A DNA stretch of 64,000 bases from Acanthopleura granulata (Eukaryota > Mollusca > Polyplacophora > Chitonida > Chitonidae), in assembly GCA_016165875.1 (NCBI GenBank), contig JABBOT010000002.1, positions 23,202,265-23,266,264 on the forward strand, given 5' to 3'. The position numbers and the translations under genes are program-made. The notes under the pieces are model-generated. The model did no database searches, was not told the DNA's origin, and worked only from the letters and a program-made list of their open reading frames with translations. The first letter of the stretch is position 1. Every line of letters begins with the position of its first letter. This document shows, piece by piece, positions 25,557-38,000 of this stretch.

Positions 25557-26455
25557 GACACATCGCTCTGATTACACGTGCCCGGTCAGTATGGATACAC
25601 TCGCCTTTACGGCCCCCATTATTTCGTCCCATTACGCCATCCATGACTGTCATATGAATATGTTTATATGCCAATCAATTTCGTATCATGATCATTTGTT
25701 GATTTTTTGTTTTTGCTTTTTTATAGCCGCTACATTTTTGCAAGTGGTGAAATGACAGTTTTCTTTGTGATATCCCATTTTCCAGAAATGCTACAAAGTT
25801 AGATCCAAGAGCCGAGGCAATCAGATAATGGCATTGGCAAAGACATTGTGATAGTTCAGCTGATTCGTGCGGAAAACGCCAAAGTATATAACAACGTTTA
25901 ACCGCCATCGCTTTATCCAAACTCTAGACAGAAACAACATAGGTGAGCTTTGACTGTTTGAGGTGGCAACAAGGTGCATGACATACCCATCTCAACTTAA
26001 CATACATTACATATGTTGCTCATTTATGGTGCTATTGTGTAGGTCTATATGTATCCTATATAACCAATGCCAAGAATGTACATAATCATATATTGTATCA
26101 TAATATTATAAAGTATATCTATCTATACATCTATGTATATTTACATGATGACTTGGGATGTCTGTGTGTGGCAGTGAGTATTCTGTCTATACTGTCTATG
26201 ATGGACGTCTCGTTTGCAACTGAGACATGACGTACATTTTACTATACAAAGGCACATAATAGGGGAAGTCCCCTATGACCTGTTGAATGTACACTGCTGA
26301 TGCAATGGTGTAAACTGTTTACCTCAGCATGACAAGGTTTTCCAGTCCTCTTGTGCAATATAAAAATGATTTGTTATGAAACAAGAAACGTCTTATGTTC
26401 CCTTTTTTTCTCTATTAGCGTTTTATGGCCAAACAATAAAATTGCAAGATTTTAA
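25557..26455 (+). other. Predicted 3'UTR of the kinase gene
   Basis: AT-rich and stop-rich. The first AATAAA after the stop codon is at 26435-26440, giving a 3'UTR of roughly 0.9 kb. The open frames on the minus strand here (25492-25674, 25675-25920) are unremarkable. Confidence 0.5.
26435..26440 (+). terminator. Polyadenylation signal AATAAA
   Basis: The first canonical AATAAA downstream of the kinase stop codon, with T/G-rich sequence (TTTTAAGTGGGTTATGG) shortly after. Cleavage would be expected about 15-25 bases downstream. Confidence 0.5.
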
Positions 26456-28765
26456 GTGGGTTATGGTACAATATGTATAAGATGTATTATAACAGCAACG
26501 ATCTGAACAGGAAGTCCTGGACACAGTATATCACGAGTGGCCACGTCTCTGAGAAGATAAGCTCAGTCATATTTTTAAATCGTGACCATATTTTCAAACG
26601 ATCCCTGATTGATTAAACAAATGTTTGATATAAGCTGGTGCGTTTCTACAATCCTATATTGTTTTCGCCCTGCTTAACGAAGCCGATGTAAGACGTGTGT
26701 ATTCAACTCCCTTGAACAGATCAGGAAGTTTGTAACACGATTAATAGTTCTAGAAATTACTTTTAAAACAATCTAAGCAGTTCAGGCTCCTGAATCCTTC
26801 AGTTTCCTCCAGTGATCAGTGGATTGTTTATTTTCAGCCCATATCGATTACCCCTTCCCCAAGCTTCACACGTCACTGAACACATAATGTTGTTGTTCCG
26901 TTCCGAATTATAACGCCTGCACAGCAATTGTTCATTCTGAGAATGACTGACAGACTGAGTGGTTTGTATTCTCCAATCTTCTTCTGATATATCATGCCGC
27001 CACGAGGCTGAAATACTGCCAAGGTGGCATCAAACTGTAACCATTGATTCAGTCTTCTGATTAAAGTGATCGAATTGGTTGCTTCCTTACATTTACGTTA
27101 AACAATGAATTATGATTATAGAAGTTTATTTTACTTCTTATATTGATTAAACCAGTGAGTCTTGATACATCCCAGGTTGCAATTAAAATGTAATGATTTC
27201 CTGCACGAAACCGTCTATAGCATGGTATGGATCTCATCTGTATAGAATTTTATGCAATGACAAATTCAAATAAGGCTAAATATAGGGCTGTAGTGATGGA
27301 CGAGTGTGATAAGATGATTGGTGTGCAATGACCTCATCATTCACTGATGGTTGACGGATGTGACGTCATGAGATTAATGTCTCTTACTGGGACTGGGATC
27401 ACGTGCTTTGCGTGAATAAAAATGTCCCGGCTAGTAATTAAACTGCGCCAATCTTCTCCATTTAATGCCATTTGGGGAAAAATGACGAAGGCATGGGTGA
27501 GTTGAGGCAAGTTAAAGAGGTTTCCAACGCCAAGCGATCGACTAAAACATTGGTAAAAACTGAACGCGGATAATTTGTTACGTGTTTTTTGCCGAGAGAA
27601 TAAATTACGCTTCCCGAGACGCTCGATGAAGTTCTCTCTTAGCTGACCTGAGATCGAAAAATTTTGTTTGTTCTTGGATGTTTGCCAAATATCGATTTGA
27701 AACATATAACAATACATTCGATATACCACTGCTGTAGTAACATATGTACCACATCGATGTAGAGATTATTTTGAGACAAATTTAGCATCGAGGTAAAATA
27801 AATTATTGATTCTGCAAAGAAGAGGAATCCAGACATTTAATTTGATTTTCTGGACAGATTTAAAATGTTATTTCATCTTCGGGAAAAATAGCTACGGTCT
27901 AATTGTCTAAATGTTCGGCAACTGTGTCCTCAAGCCAAGTACCCGTCATAACTGAATGCACGATGGGATGATGGGCCCACATTTTTGGCTTCAATATGTA
28001 TTTTCATGGAGTTATGAACAAAACTGTTTCAAGTGCAACATCCCGCACAAATTTTAATACACATAAAAGGCATCATTACTTGAATCAAAACAATACTTTT
28101 TAGTGAAGGGCGTTATTGTGGATCACCGATCAATTGCTCAGGGTGCTTTGTGACAAGAGTTTGCCTTGGAATGGCGTCTGTAAAAAAAGGACAAGAGCTG
28201 TAATAACTTGGATCAATTTATGGCGGTTTGTGCAATTGCATCTGTTATGTTTGTAAACTCAAAGAGGGTATTATTGCGGAAATCAATCGTCACGCAGGAG
28301 CTAGCTCGGGTTGCTAATAGCTACAGCCTATGGAGAAAGCCTTCCATAGTCAGGGGCTAGGGTTTCCTTTTCATTCGCCTCATGTTCAGTCTTGTCAGTC
28401 ATGGAGGGGCACTGATAATACAGACGGATTTTCCGGAAGTCTCTGCTCTTTATACATACACATTCTTATACATGGAATTCTGTTATCGACTGAGCATGAC
28501 ATCAAATGTTCCGTGAGTACCTGAGAACAAAGAGGACGCAACCTTCAAAAGAGGCCCATATCCAGTTATACTAGCAAACACAGACGCCCTTTTGGTGATA
28601 CGTAAAAAACACGAGTACAAGCATTCGACATGAACCGCTAATTTCTGACAGGATTAAGAACAAAGTTTCCTAAACAACAATCTCTGATGCTAGTACAGAT
28701 ATTTCTCTTCTACATTATTATACACGAAAATATGATAAATAAGTTCTACGTCCAGATGGGCCCCT
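26456..28765. other. No gene seen
   Basis: No domain, RNA gene or tandem repeat recognised. The open frames at 27337-27729 and 27639-27836 (-) show no family features. Confidence 0.4.
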
Positions 28766-28850
28766 GTCTATAGCTCAGCGGTTCGGTTAGGTCTTAACGG
28801 TAGAATGTTTGCTAGGATCTTGTATTAAAGGGTTCTGTGGTTTCCTGTCA
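28766..28850 (+). repeat. tRNA-like relic (possible SINE head or tRNA pseudogene)
   Basis: TATAGCTCAGCGGTT resembles a tRNA D-arm/A box. TAGAATGTTTGCTAGGATCTTGTA resembles an anticodon arm, and GGGTTCTGTGGTTTCC a decayed T-arm/B box, in the right order. About 19 extra bases sit in the D-loop region, so it cannot fold as a normal tRNA. It differs from the main SINE head in this window. No tail typical of the local SINEs follows. Confidence 0.35.
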
Positions 28851-30380
28851 GCAAATAAACACTAAGCAATCATATTCAAAATAACCCTTGAAACAATATT
28901 TCTAAGACTCATTGTCGTTATTTAGGGTTGTATTTCCTTGGCATAGAACAGACACTGTTATTGAAAATGTTCTATTTAGAAATAGGCTCATAACTTAGCA
29001 AGAAATGCCGGTAGTTTAGGGATCTTCCACAAATAAGAGGACGGCGTATGGTAAACTTAAATAGGTAGCCCTTTATTGATGAGAGTTATTCACACTATTG
29101 AGATGTACTTCATACAGTTACAGGTAAGCGTCTGACTAGGAGAATATTTATTAATAATCCGCAATTTCTATTTGAATTGAAATCATTTATTAATTAGGTT
29201 CTCTAATCAGTGATACGTCTGATAACAGTGACATGATTTATAACAGGCATGAGTACGATATACATGTATAGAATTTACCAACATTTGCGCTCGACAACAT
29301 TGATAACACATGTGACAAGTTAAGGTTGCAAAAGGCAACTAGCAGTGACGATTCCTCAATTCATGTCATTATGATGAGTTAGTATATAACGAATTAATTC
29401 ATTAATTGTAATGACTTTTTAAATCTGAAGGTCATAAAAATGAGATATTACAATTTAGATTATATCACTTAAGATGACTCCTTAACTGCTAAAACCCTTA
29501 TTTTTCAACATAACACAAATATATAAATTACATCAACTGGGATCAAAATCCATAATTCTGTTGAGTTAACTGAAGGAAAGGATCTTGCTCACTTACCCTC
29601 CATACTTGTGTCATTTTTTGCCCGACCTTTGCAAACCCAATTCTCTACAACCACACTGCAAATGACTAGTGCTTTTACCAGAAAATAGTTTGAAAGTGGC
29701 TTTAAACTACGAGGTAATTGCGAAACTTCCGGTTATTGGCAGAGAATTTTTATGTTACTGAGCCATCAAATGGTTACGAAACTATGGCACATGAAGTCCG
29801 CTTAAACCACCTTTCCGCTTTTCTTCATGCAGCTCATGTTAAGGCTACATCAATCCGGAAATTCGTGCCAAACCTCGAAAAGCCGATATTGGCCATGCAG
29901 GCCTATATTTATAACACAGATATTAACGGTTATTACACGTGTGTTATACAAGCATCGCAATTGGAGAAACTAGAACATGTTACGCAGTGCTCATGATCGG
30001 TTTCAGTCCTTACTTGACTGGTTGCATAAAATCTCCAAAGAAAAATTTTTATTGGTATAATAGAAACCAACGTGAATGAAATAATTGCCCTGTCAAGTTC
30101 AAGGCTGAAATGCAATTTTTACCAAGGCTTTGTGATATGATGTAGGGCAATTTGCCTTTGGTGTTTTACAGCTATCAGAGGAATAAATTTGACCTTGGTA
30201 TAATCGACCAGAAATTGATATAATAATGGCAGAATTGATCAGGCATACATCCGTGGAAAGAGGTCTGCCGTAACCTCGAAAATGATTCTCAAAATGTGTA
30301 CCTCACGTATGAGTGGTCATGTTTTGTCCATTGCATGTCTTTGTCTTCGTGAAACATAAAGTGGCATTGGATTATCGTTT
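28851..30380. other. No gene seen
   Basis: AT-rich and stop-rich, with no recognisable feature. Confidence 0.4.
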
Positions 30381-30485
30381 GATGGATAGATGGGTGGATG
30401 GATGGATAGATGGATGGAGAATGAATGGATGGAAGGATGGGTGGATGGATGGATGGAGAATGAATGGATGGAAGGATGGGTGGAT
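30381..30485. repeat. (GGAT)n microsatellite with a 39-bp higher unit
   Basis: GGAT/GGTG tetranucleotides run for about 105 bp. The block GAGAATGAATGGATGGAAGG occurs at 30417 and again at 30456, so a 39-bp segment has been duplicated within the array. The minus-strand frame reads as Ser/Pro/Ile-rich repeats and is an artefact. Confidence 0.9.
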
Positions 30486-32722
30486 TCATTGATTGATTGA
30501 TTAACTGATGTATAAATAAATTACTGTTTTTCTTCAGTTGTTATAATTAACATTGAAAAGATAATTGTGATTTTAGACCACATTAGGAACTAATTTTATA
30601 TTAAAAGATCAAGCAAATGTTATAAAGACTCTTCCGGGAATCTTCAGCTTGTTAAGGTGGGGTACTCTTTAACATTTACCTGTTGCAATGATCATCGGCT
30701 TTAGCACACAGCACGACGCATGAATTTTCCACTGTACATGAAAACTAGTTCCAAACATGTCATATAAAAAAACTGGAGATTAGCTTTAAGTTTTCCAGCA
30801 TGTTATGTGCTCTTGTAACGTACCTAAAACCACAATCAGTTCATGCGCAGCTGCGTTACACTCCGACACGGTAGACAGCGTCTGCAGGCCGCTGGCATCA
30901 AATTAACTCAAGCAAGCCACTGTCAGTCTAGATTCATATTCTCATCTTGTTTTCTTCTTTTAGACTCGAAGTTCAGTAGACTACGTGCACTTGCTCAGAG
31001 TGACGACGAGAATAAGCCCACGCCCATGCTGGCCACCTTTTGAGTACGTCTGCGGTATTGGATAGCCTGGTACAGTTTCCAATAACACTAAATTTACATC
31101 GCTGTCGAATGTGACCTCATGATAAGCTGAGTTTTTTACCATAGCAATGAACGAGTTGAATTTTTAACAACCGATCAATCAAAAATACAACACCAGCTCA
31201 ACACTTTTTTCAAGTACAAGAAGAAATTCAAGTACAATTGCAATGATTATCTATACATATAAAAGCAATCCGTGAATACATACAACAATGAAGGAATAGT
31301 TTGCATAAATATATTCACATATGTACAAAAATATGTACACAGTATTGTTGTACCATATTACGTCACATAAACATTATGTCTCGATGTACACTACCAGCTA
31401 AATACAGTTCTCTGGATTTTCTATCACAAGGTAAAGTAACTTTCAGTCGACCTGAAGATGGTATAAATTTCAGTGCTTTTGAATACATTATATTCAGTCT
31501 TCCTGATTGCGTGACTGAAGTGCTACTTTTTAAGTGCGCACAGGGTCAACGGTCAGTGCAGGCCTGATCTCTCACATATCTAACCCGAGGATATTACACA
31601 ACCATGCTGTCAAGTAATTCCACTGGCACATCCGAATAGACGTGCCCGACACTAAACCGGAAGACTGGAAACTTCAATTCCGTTCACCTCTGACACGATA
31701 TATGACTCTTAGGAGAACTTTGAAAGTCTCTGCCAGACCTTCCGTAGATGTACATGCATGTATATATTTTAAGCAGAAATACGACATGACATGTAAAGCC
31801 AGAACTTCTCCAAATTTACATAATCACCGGGTCCCGATAGTTCCGCAGCTTTACAGTTAACACGTGCTAGGATAGAAACGCCAAAGAATTAGCTCCGAAC
31901 TAGAATATTGGCTTGGGTGATTCACAGGCGAGCTAGTTTACGCGGAGAAATCAACAAACAGTACGTCGAAAATATTGTTATATTGTAAAAATAAGTAACA
32001 AGACATATGACGACACACCCCATGCAAAGCTGCCCCATTTATACGCCTACTTGTAGTTCAAGATAATGTTAGAAACCTACTTGTTGCTATAAGCATGAAT
32101 TAATATTTCACTTTTGAAGGTCAGTTCTTCGATTTTCATACAGTTATAAGGCGCATGTCTTATAGTGGGTGCTGGCAACAACTTCTTACGTCATGAAACT
32201 TGGGTTAAGGCCTTTAGAAGGGATTGAAGGGTTTTTAAATAAATGTCCTTTCTGTATAATCTCTTTGTGCAATTTCGATGACGTCATACGCTTTGTTTTA
32301 AAAAATGGCATCTCTACAGCTCATGCTGTGCTCGTCCTTTTATTTATAACCTAAATCTTATGTCAGTTTCAAAATACGAAAATTAAGTATGAACGTGATC
32401 ACAGTGGTGATATATGTGCAATAATATTTCAAAGATTTTGTCACGAAAAACGAAAAAAAAAATCAAGCAGGCAATGCAGAAGAAGGATAAAAAAAGACAT
32501 TCTATGTGTCATTTGACAGTAATCCGTTATGGTATTTATGAACCGTGTGGGTGTAGGCTTTTCATAAGTGGCCGCCTAGCTGATTAAGTTCACCGTTATC
32601 CACCTGAGAGCTGTCGGTGATAAGTTCAGAAATTTTCACAAGAAATACACTGAATATGTCACGTTACAGGCATTTACTTGGTTTAAAGGAAAGTAATGGA
32701 CCATTTTAATACCACTGTGGCC
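30486..32722. other. No gene seen
   Basis: No recognised gene or repeat. The short open frames (30843-31043, 31301-31567, 31642-31860) have no known features. Confidence 0.4.
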
Positions 32723-33250
32723 GAATTGCTGTGGCCTTGGGTTATCTGATCAGCCTTGGGTTTAGGGTCCTGTTAATAATTCTGTGCCTGAAATGCTGTG
32801 GCCATGGGTTCAGGGGTCATGGTAATACTTCTTTGCTTGAAATGCTGTGTTCTTGGGGATAGTTCCTACGCCACAGGTTCATGGGGCATGTTAATAGTAC
32901 TGTACCTGAAATACTGTGTCCCAGGGATATTGTTAATATCTCTGTATTGGAAATGCTGTGGCCTTGGGGATATCTGGTCCGCCTTGGGTTCAGGGGTCGT
33001 GTTAATACTTTTGTACCTGAAATGCTGTGGCTTTGTATCCCAGGGGTATTGTTAATGCCTGTGTGGTGGAAATGCTGTGGCCTTGAGGATATCTGGTACC
33101 CCATCGGTTAAGGGTTGTGTTAATACTTATGTACCTGAAATGATGTGGCCTTGTAACCCAGGGGCATTGTTAACATATGTGGCATTTGGGGATATCTGGT
33201 CCGCCTTTGGTTAATGGGTGGTGTTAACACCTCTGTGACATAGCGAATAG
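32723..33250. repeat. Minisatellite with alternating long and short units
   Basis: A GAAATGCTGTGG anchor occurs at 32723, 32790, 32839, 32908, 32950, 33019, 33069 and 33137. Intervals are 67, 49, 69, 42, 69, 50 and 68 bp. Long units mostly carry a GATATCTGGTCCGCC-GGTTCAGGGGTCGTGTTAATACTT body, and short ones a CCCAGGGGTATTGTTAATRYCTGTG body. The basic period is therefore a dimer of about 111-119 bp. The last part, from about 33172, is an incomplete unit. Open frames on both strands are repeat by-products. Confidence 0.9.
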
Positions 33251-33410
33251 CTGGTTGAGTTTTTTTTTATGCGTTCAGGAGGTATTGTTAACATAACTTT
33301 GGCATAAATGCTCTCTCCTTTGGACATAGGTGGTCCAGTGTCTTCTCGACGAATGAAAGTATTTTTCAGCTAAAGTGTAAGACTTTGGTACCCTAATTGT
33401 CTTTAAGCTG

Positions 33411-33454
33411 TATTTGTTTATTTGATTGGTGTTTAGCGTCGTACTCAAGGATAT
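33411..33454 (-). mobile_element. SINE tail fragment, reverse orientation
   Basis: TTTATTTGATTGGTGTTTAGCG followed by TCGTACTCAAGGATAT is the reverse complement of the shared SINE tail (TTGAGTACGGCG-AACACCAATCAAATAAA). Nothing further of the element body is recognisable. It is either a strongly 5'-truncated SINE or the 3' end of the partner LINE. Confidence 0.75.
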
Positions 33455-35020
33455 TGTAATCTGTGTTGTACTAAGAGTGTACAACGTTTGATAGTGTGTG
33501 TCACATGTCTTTTGCGGCAGTGTCCTGTAATAGCCTGTCACGAAAGGAAGATGGCCCGTTGCAAATGGCCATTTGTTCTGCGGGAAAGGTTGCTTAAGTG
33601 TTGATTCTGTAACATGTGCTAATGACACGTTGCCATGTGTCATTAAGTAGATTAACGTCAGTGTCATTAACTCAAGGAGATTTGACCTTGAAGGCTTTAA
33701 ATTAGTACCGGTGTACGACATTTTGGTAGGACATGAAATGATATATAAAATCCTGCCGTTGTAAAATCATGATTTAAGAGTTTGAAACTCTGAAATTGGA
33801 GACCGGAAGCAGCAGGTTACGACCCATATCGGCTTCATTTCCAGCCTGGTTAATACGGAGTAATGTGTCATGATTCGAATGACGAATTTATAACCAATTC
33901 AAAAAAAATCGGACTTCACTAAGGGCAAAGGAAATGTTACTTCCATTTTTAAGAGGTAGTTTATTGTACACGTACCTTAAAGAAACTATGTTATAAAACC
34001 AGTCACATTCCCATCGTGCAACAAACATTTTTTCGGCTCTTGCTGAAACGAGCTTTGTAATATATCACACAATGTTCTACGCTGTAGAGGATTGATGTTT
34101 CCTAATGCAGTCTACCTGGAGTAGTTCATATTTGCACTGTTTCAGTTGATAAAATGGTGGGTTTGGGTTGATGAAACTCTGTTAAGACTTATGCAATGAG
34201 TTTTCAGAATTCAGCACGTATCGTCACGACGTTCTGTTGTCCGCCAGACAAGAGATGTAGGATATAAACACTTAAAGAGGATCAGTCCAGATTTACCGCG
34301 TATGAAAAGTTCAAGCAACAGATGGCGACTGAAAATCGACCAAATATTGACTCTGGCATCGCCGAGAGCTCTTTGGTAGCAGCTGAAGAAGATTTGTTAA
34401 TAAACAGACTGATTTTAGCATTGGAGATCGATCAGATGTACTTAAAGTGTTAGCCATAGATGGTTAAAAAGTAGGCCGAGAAAGCTGTTCACAGCCTAAA
34501 CATTGTCATGATCTATAAAATCTTTATACAGGCCGCATCAGTATTTCTCAGAATTATCATTTCATATAATTGAAAAAAGTATATTAGGAAACACTTATAT
34601 TCATTTTCTCCACAGAATGAAATTTGAATTCCAAGGATAATAGAAACGAAGGTTTTCTAACATGAACTTGGTAGTTCATGGTGAAACAATACTTTTGTAT
34701 CTTTCTGTGAACTGTCAATGGTTTAAAATGAACATTATCAAATCAGTTCTCTTATTGCACTTTTATCAGCGGCGAAGAAACGTTTTCAAGACAAAAAATA
34801 GGTGTGAATAACAGGTAGTCAGGCTTTTGAAACAAAAGCGTCTTTTTAAAAAGTGGCCTTCTAGATACTAATACGTACATCTGAATCGTTATATTCATGT
34901 GCTTGTAAATAAGTCTTAAAAGTAATCCTCGTGTAGGGATAATCCAGACCTTAAACCCCTGTGACTTGCTCTTCAATAGAAGTAATGGCTCGCTGTCACC
35001 ATAGACCAAATTTTAATCCG
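33455..35020. other. No gene seen
   Basis: No recognised gene. The minus-strand frame at 33275-33721 overlaps the SINE tail and is Thr/Leu-rich without family features. Confidence 0.4.
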
Positions 35021-35072
35021 TAATCCCACAATCCCATTTTTACCCCTAATCCCACAATCCCATTTTTACCGT
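35021..35072. repeat. Two-copy 26-bp direct repeat
   Basis: TAATCCCACAATCCCATTTT plus TACC occurs at 35021 and again at 35047, nearly identical. It is a recent local duplication. Confidence 0.9.
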
Positions 35073-38000
35073 GGGGTCAATGACCTGAGATGAAATTTAA
35101 TAGGTTTCGCGCCGCCACGAATACTCTTACCAGTACCAGTATGTCACCACTTTGTACAGTGTCATGTGGACCCGGTATACACCGCCCGTTCCCCCGTGTG
35201 TACACTGGATACCACCTATCTACATGTCATATGTCTACCGTTGGTACCCTTGCATTGGCAAAATTTCTCAACGTAAAATAAGAGAAAGGCAGAACTTATT
35301 ACAAATTAATTGTGGCGGCTACTTAACGCAGATTATCCTACCGGCGGGCATTACGTCACTATCAGCCAAACAGAAGTTTGTATGGGTATAAGTAGTTTGT
35401 CTAATGTCTGGCGTAATTACATAATAGTTGCCACCAGGCTGTCACTTCATGTTGTTATTATTGTAAGGTAAGTGTTTAGTTATCAGGGATGATTCAGCGG
35501 AACAAGATTGTCGATGGTTTACAAGTGTGAATCTGGTGATCCCAAACTCTTATCCGTGCCGTTATATGTCCCGAGTATGTAAATCTCTTGACTTGATCAC
35601 TGGTCAAATGAGCCGCACTGTTATTATATATTATACCTTGACAAACGTGAGCGATTGTCACTTACTGAATGATTCTCATACTTATCTCTCAATTCCTTGC
35701 TTGAATAGCCGCTCTTGGGAATTCTAACACCATGTGGTATTTCATTCTTGAAAATATTTATTTATATATATTCACTCACATCGTGTGAGAACAACACGAT
35801 TTGTTCCCACAGAAATATCCCTGCCCCCCTCCCTCCTCTACTCCCCGCCTCCCACTCGGTAGGCTTTTTTCGTCGTTGTCAAACTGCATGGTTTCATGTA
35901 CATTCAATACTGTTCTACATGTGATTGATGATATGAAGATCATGGCTTTGGTGTATACTTTTATACCTGAAAGCTCGATAATATCCCAAAACACTCATGA
36001 ACGACACGAAACCCCAAATTCATAAACAATGGGATACAATTTCCCGAGCAATGGCGATTCGGTCCCAAGCCGACATGACTATTGTTCTCTTGCACTGCAC
36101 CAGGAACACGTTATCGCTTTACCCACAAAGCGCCATCGTAAATGTGGGAAGGAACAACAGACTACACAGCTCTGACCCGAACGAATTTCGGTGGAAAATG
36201 TTCCCCATTGAAATTCCCCAACAAAACGGGCGGACTTTATCCATGGAAAGGAGGAGGTATGATAAGACGTTGAAAGTGCCCTTGGCTTGCATTGCCCATG
36301 TTAACCGCAAATCTCAAACTGTGTCATCACCATTCGAGTTATCCAATCAGAAAGACACATATAGACTTGCTTGGTTTCCAACATTTAATATTTTTCATTG
36401 AATTTTTGGTTTTCTATGAACACGGTACAATATGATGCAAGGTTTGTCGTCCCCTGTTCTAAGGATCTAATCAAGCTTTAATTTTCTACCTTAATGTTTC
36501 TTTCAAATATTGTCAGCAGATTTGAATAATGAACCAATATTACAGAATGTGAATATAATGCATCTTGTTTGGCCTTTTTTCTTCGGCTTGCCGCACGAAA
36601 CGCATTTAACACGCAGCATTGTACACGGTGGCTGTTTCCTAACGTACAGATTATTTTTCAAACAGGTAGGCGAAACTCTCAACTTAGTAGAGATCGCAAC
36701 ATCTCAACATCTTCAGACTTAGTGTGCTGTGTCATAATGGCAATCACTCATTCCGCACTACAAGGTCTGCTGGACCAAGCTATTTATAGATCAAATATAT
36801 AGTACTGTAAGGGTACCATTATCGGAGAGGAAAAATGATAAATAAATGGCTTGTTCAACACTCAGACAAGCAATAGGCCTTACACAGGATCAAACAAAGA
36901 AACACGAAGACGCTTGAATAAGTTCAATACATAGATTTGAACAACATGGACAAATAGTACAACTGACAATAATATACAAAACAGCACAGATAATTACAAA
37001 AATATATATGTAGTTTCTTACTGATGACAGCGCCCAAATTTGGATGGGGTATGCCAAGTCCGTCCACCTAAATAAAGAATCCACAGTTCTTGGGAATTCT
37101 CGAATCGAATGATGACAGTCCTGTAAGTGACAAACAACAAAGAGCACGGTACGCCGGTGACATCCAATTGCCCGTGAAGGTGTAACTTCTCAGGATGGAC
37201 GGGTTGACAATAGCGCCCGAGATGCCGAGCTGGTGATGTATGTTTCACTCCTCGGAAATATACACAGAGTCACTTTCGAGGTAAACTGGGATGAAATGGA
37301 CGTAATGGCACAAAGAGACAATGAGCGAAACAAGCTGCAAAAGAACGTCTAAAACAAAACAGGAAGTGGCGAAACACAAGTTCACAAAGTACAGAAAAAT
37401 GGAGTACACAATTGCATATGTCGAACCCCATGAAAGCTCTCAATTGGATATGAGTAAAATGACTGCTCTCAAGTAAAATGACCGCGAGCTTAACAACTCA
37501 TATTAATAGACTAACGTAAAGAAACTTCTGAATGGCTTGTTCGTAAACATGTTTACAATATGGGCACATCTTTCCAAAATGTACGTTTTATGTACAATGA
37601 CACGAAACTCATAAACACACAAGCCTCGAGAACACGCGACTGAATTACAGTGCAGGCTATCACGTACACAGAGGGAAAATGTAGGTCAGACACTGACCAG
37701 GTTGGCGCAAAAACAAATAAAGAGTATAATGCGATATCTAAAGGGCGGGGTTCGCAACAGTCGATGGGTATTTTCATCAACTGTTTACTTTTTAAAGTGT
37801 TTAATTACGTCATATTATTACAAAATTGTGCACTTAATACGAAAACACATTTTTATGGAAATAACAACACCGACTCGAAACCCACAGTTACCTGGTCCAA
37901 ATGTTGATTCGCAAACCACTACACTAAACCCAGCAAATAATTGCAACTGCATTTATTGGGAACACATCGAGGTAAAATATAGGTCTTGCAAATCAAACAA

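Noticed and set aside
33275..33721. 148-residue minus-strand frame
   Set aside because: It overlaps a SINE tail, is Thr/Leu-rich and shows no domain.
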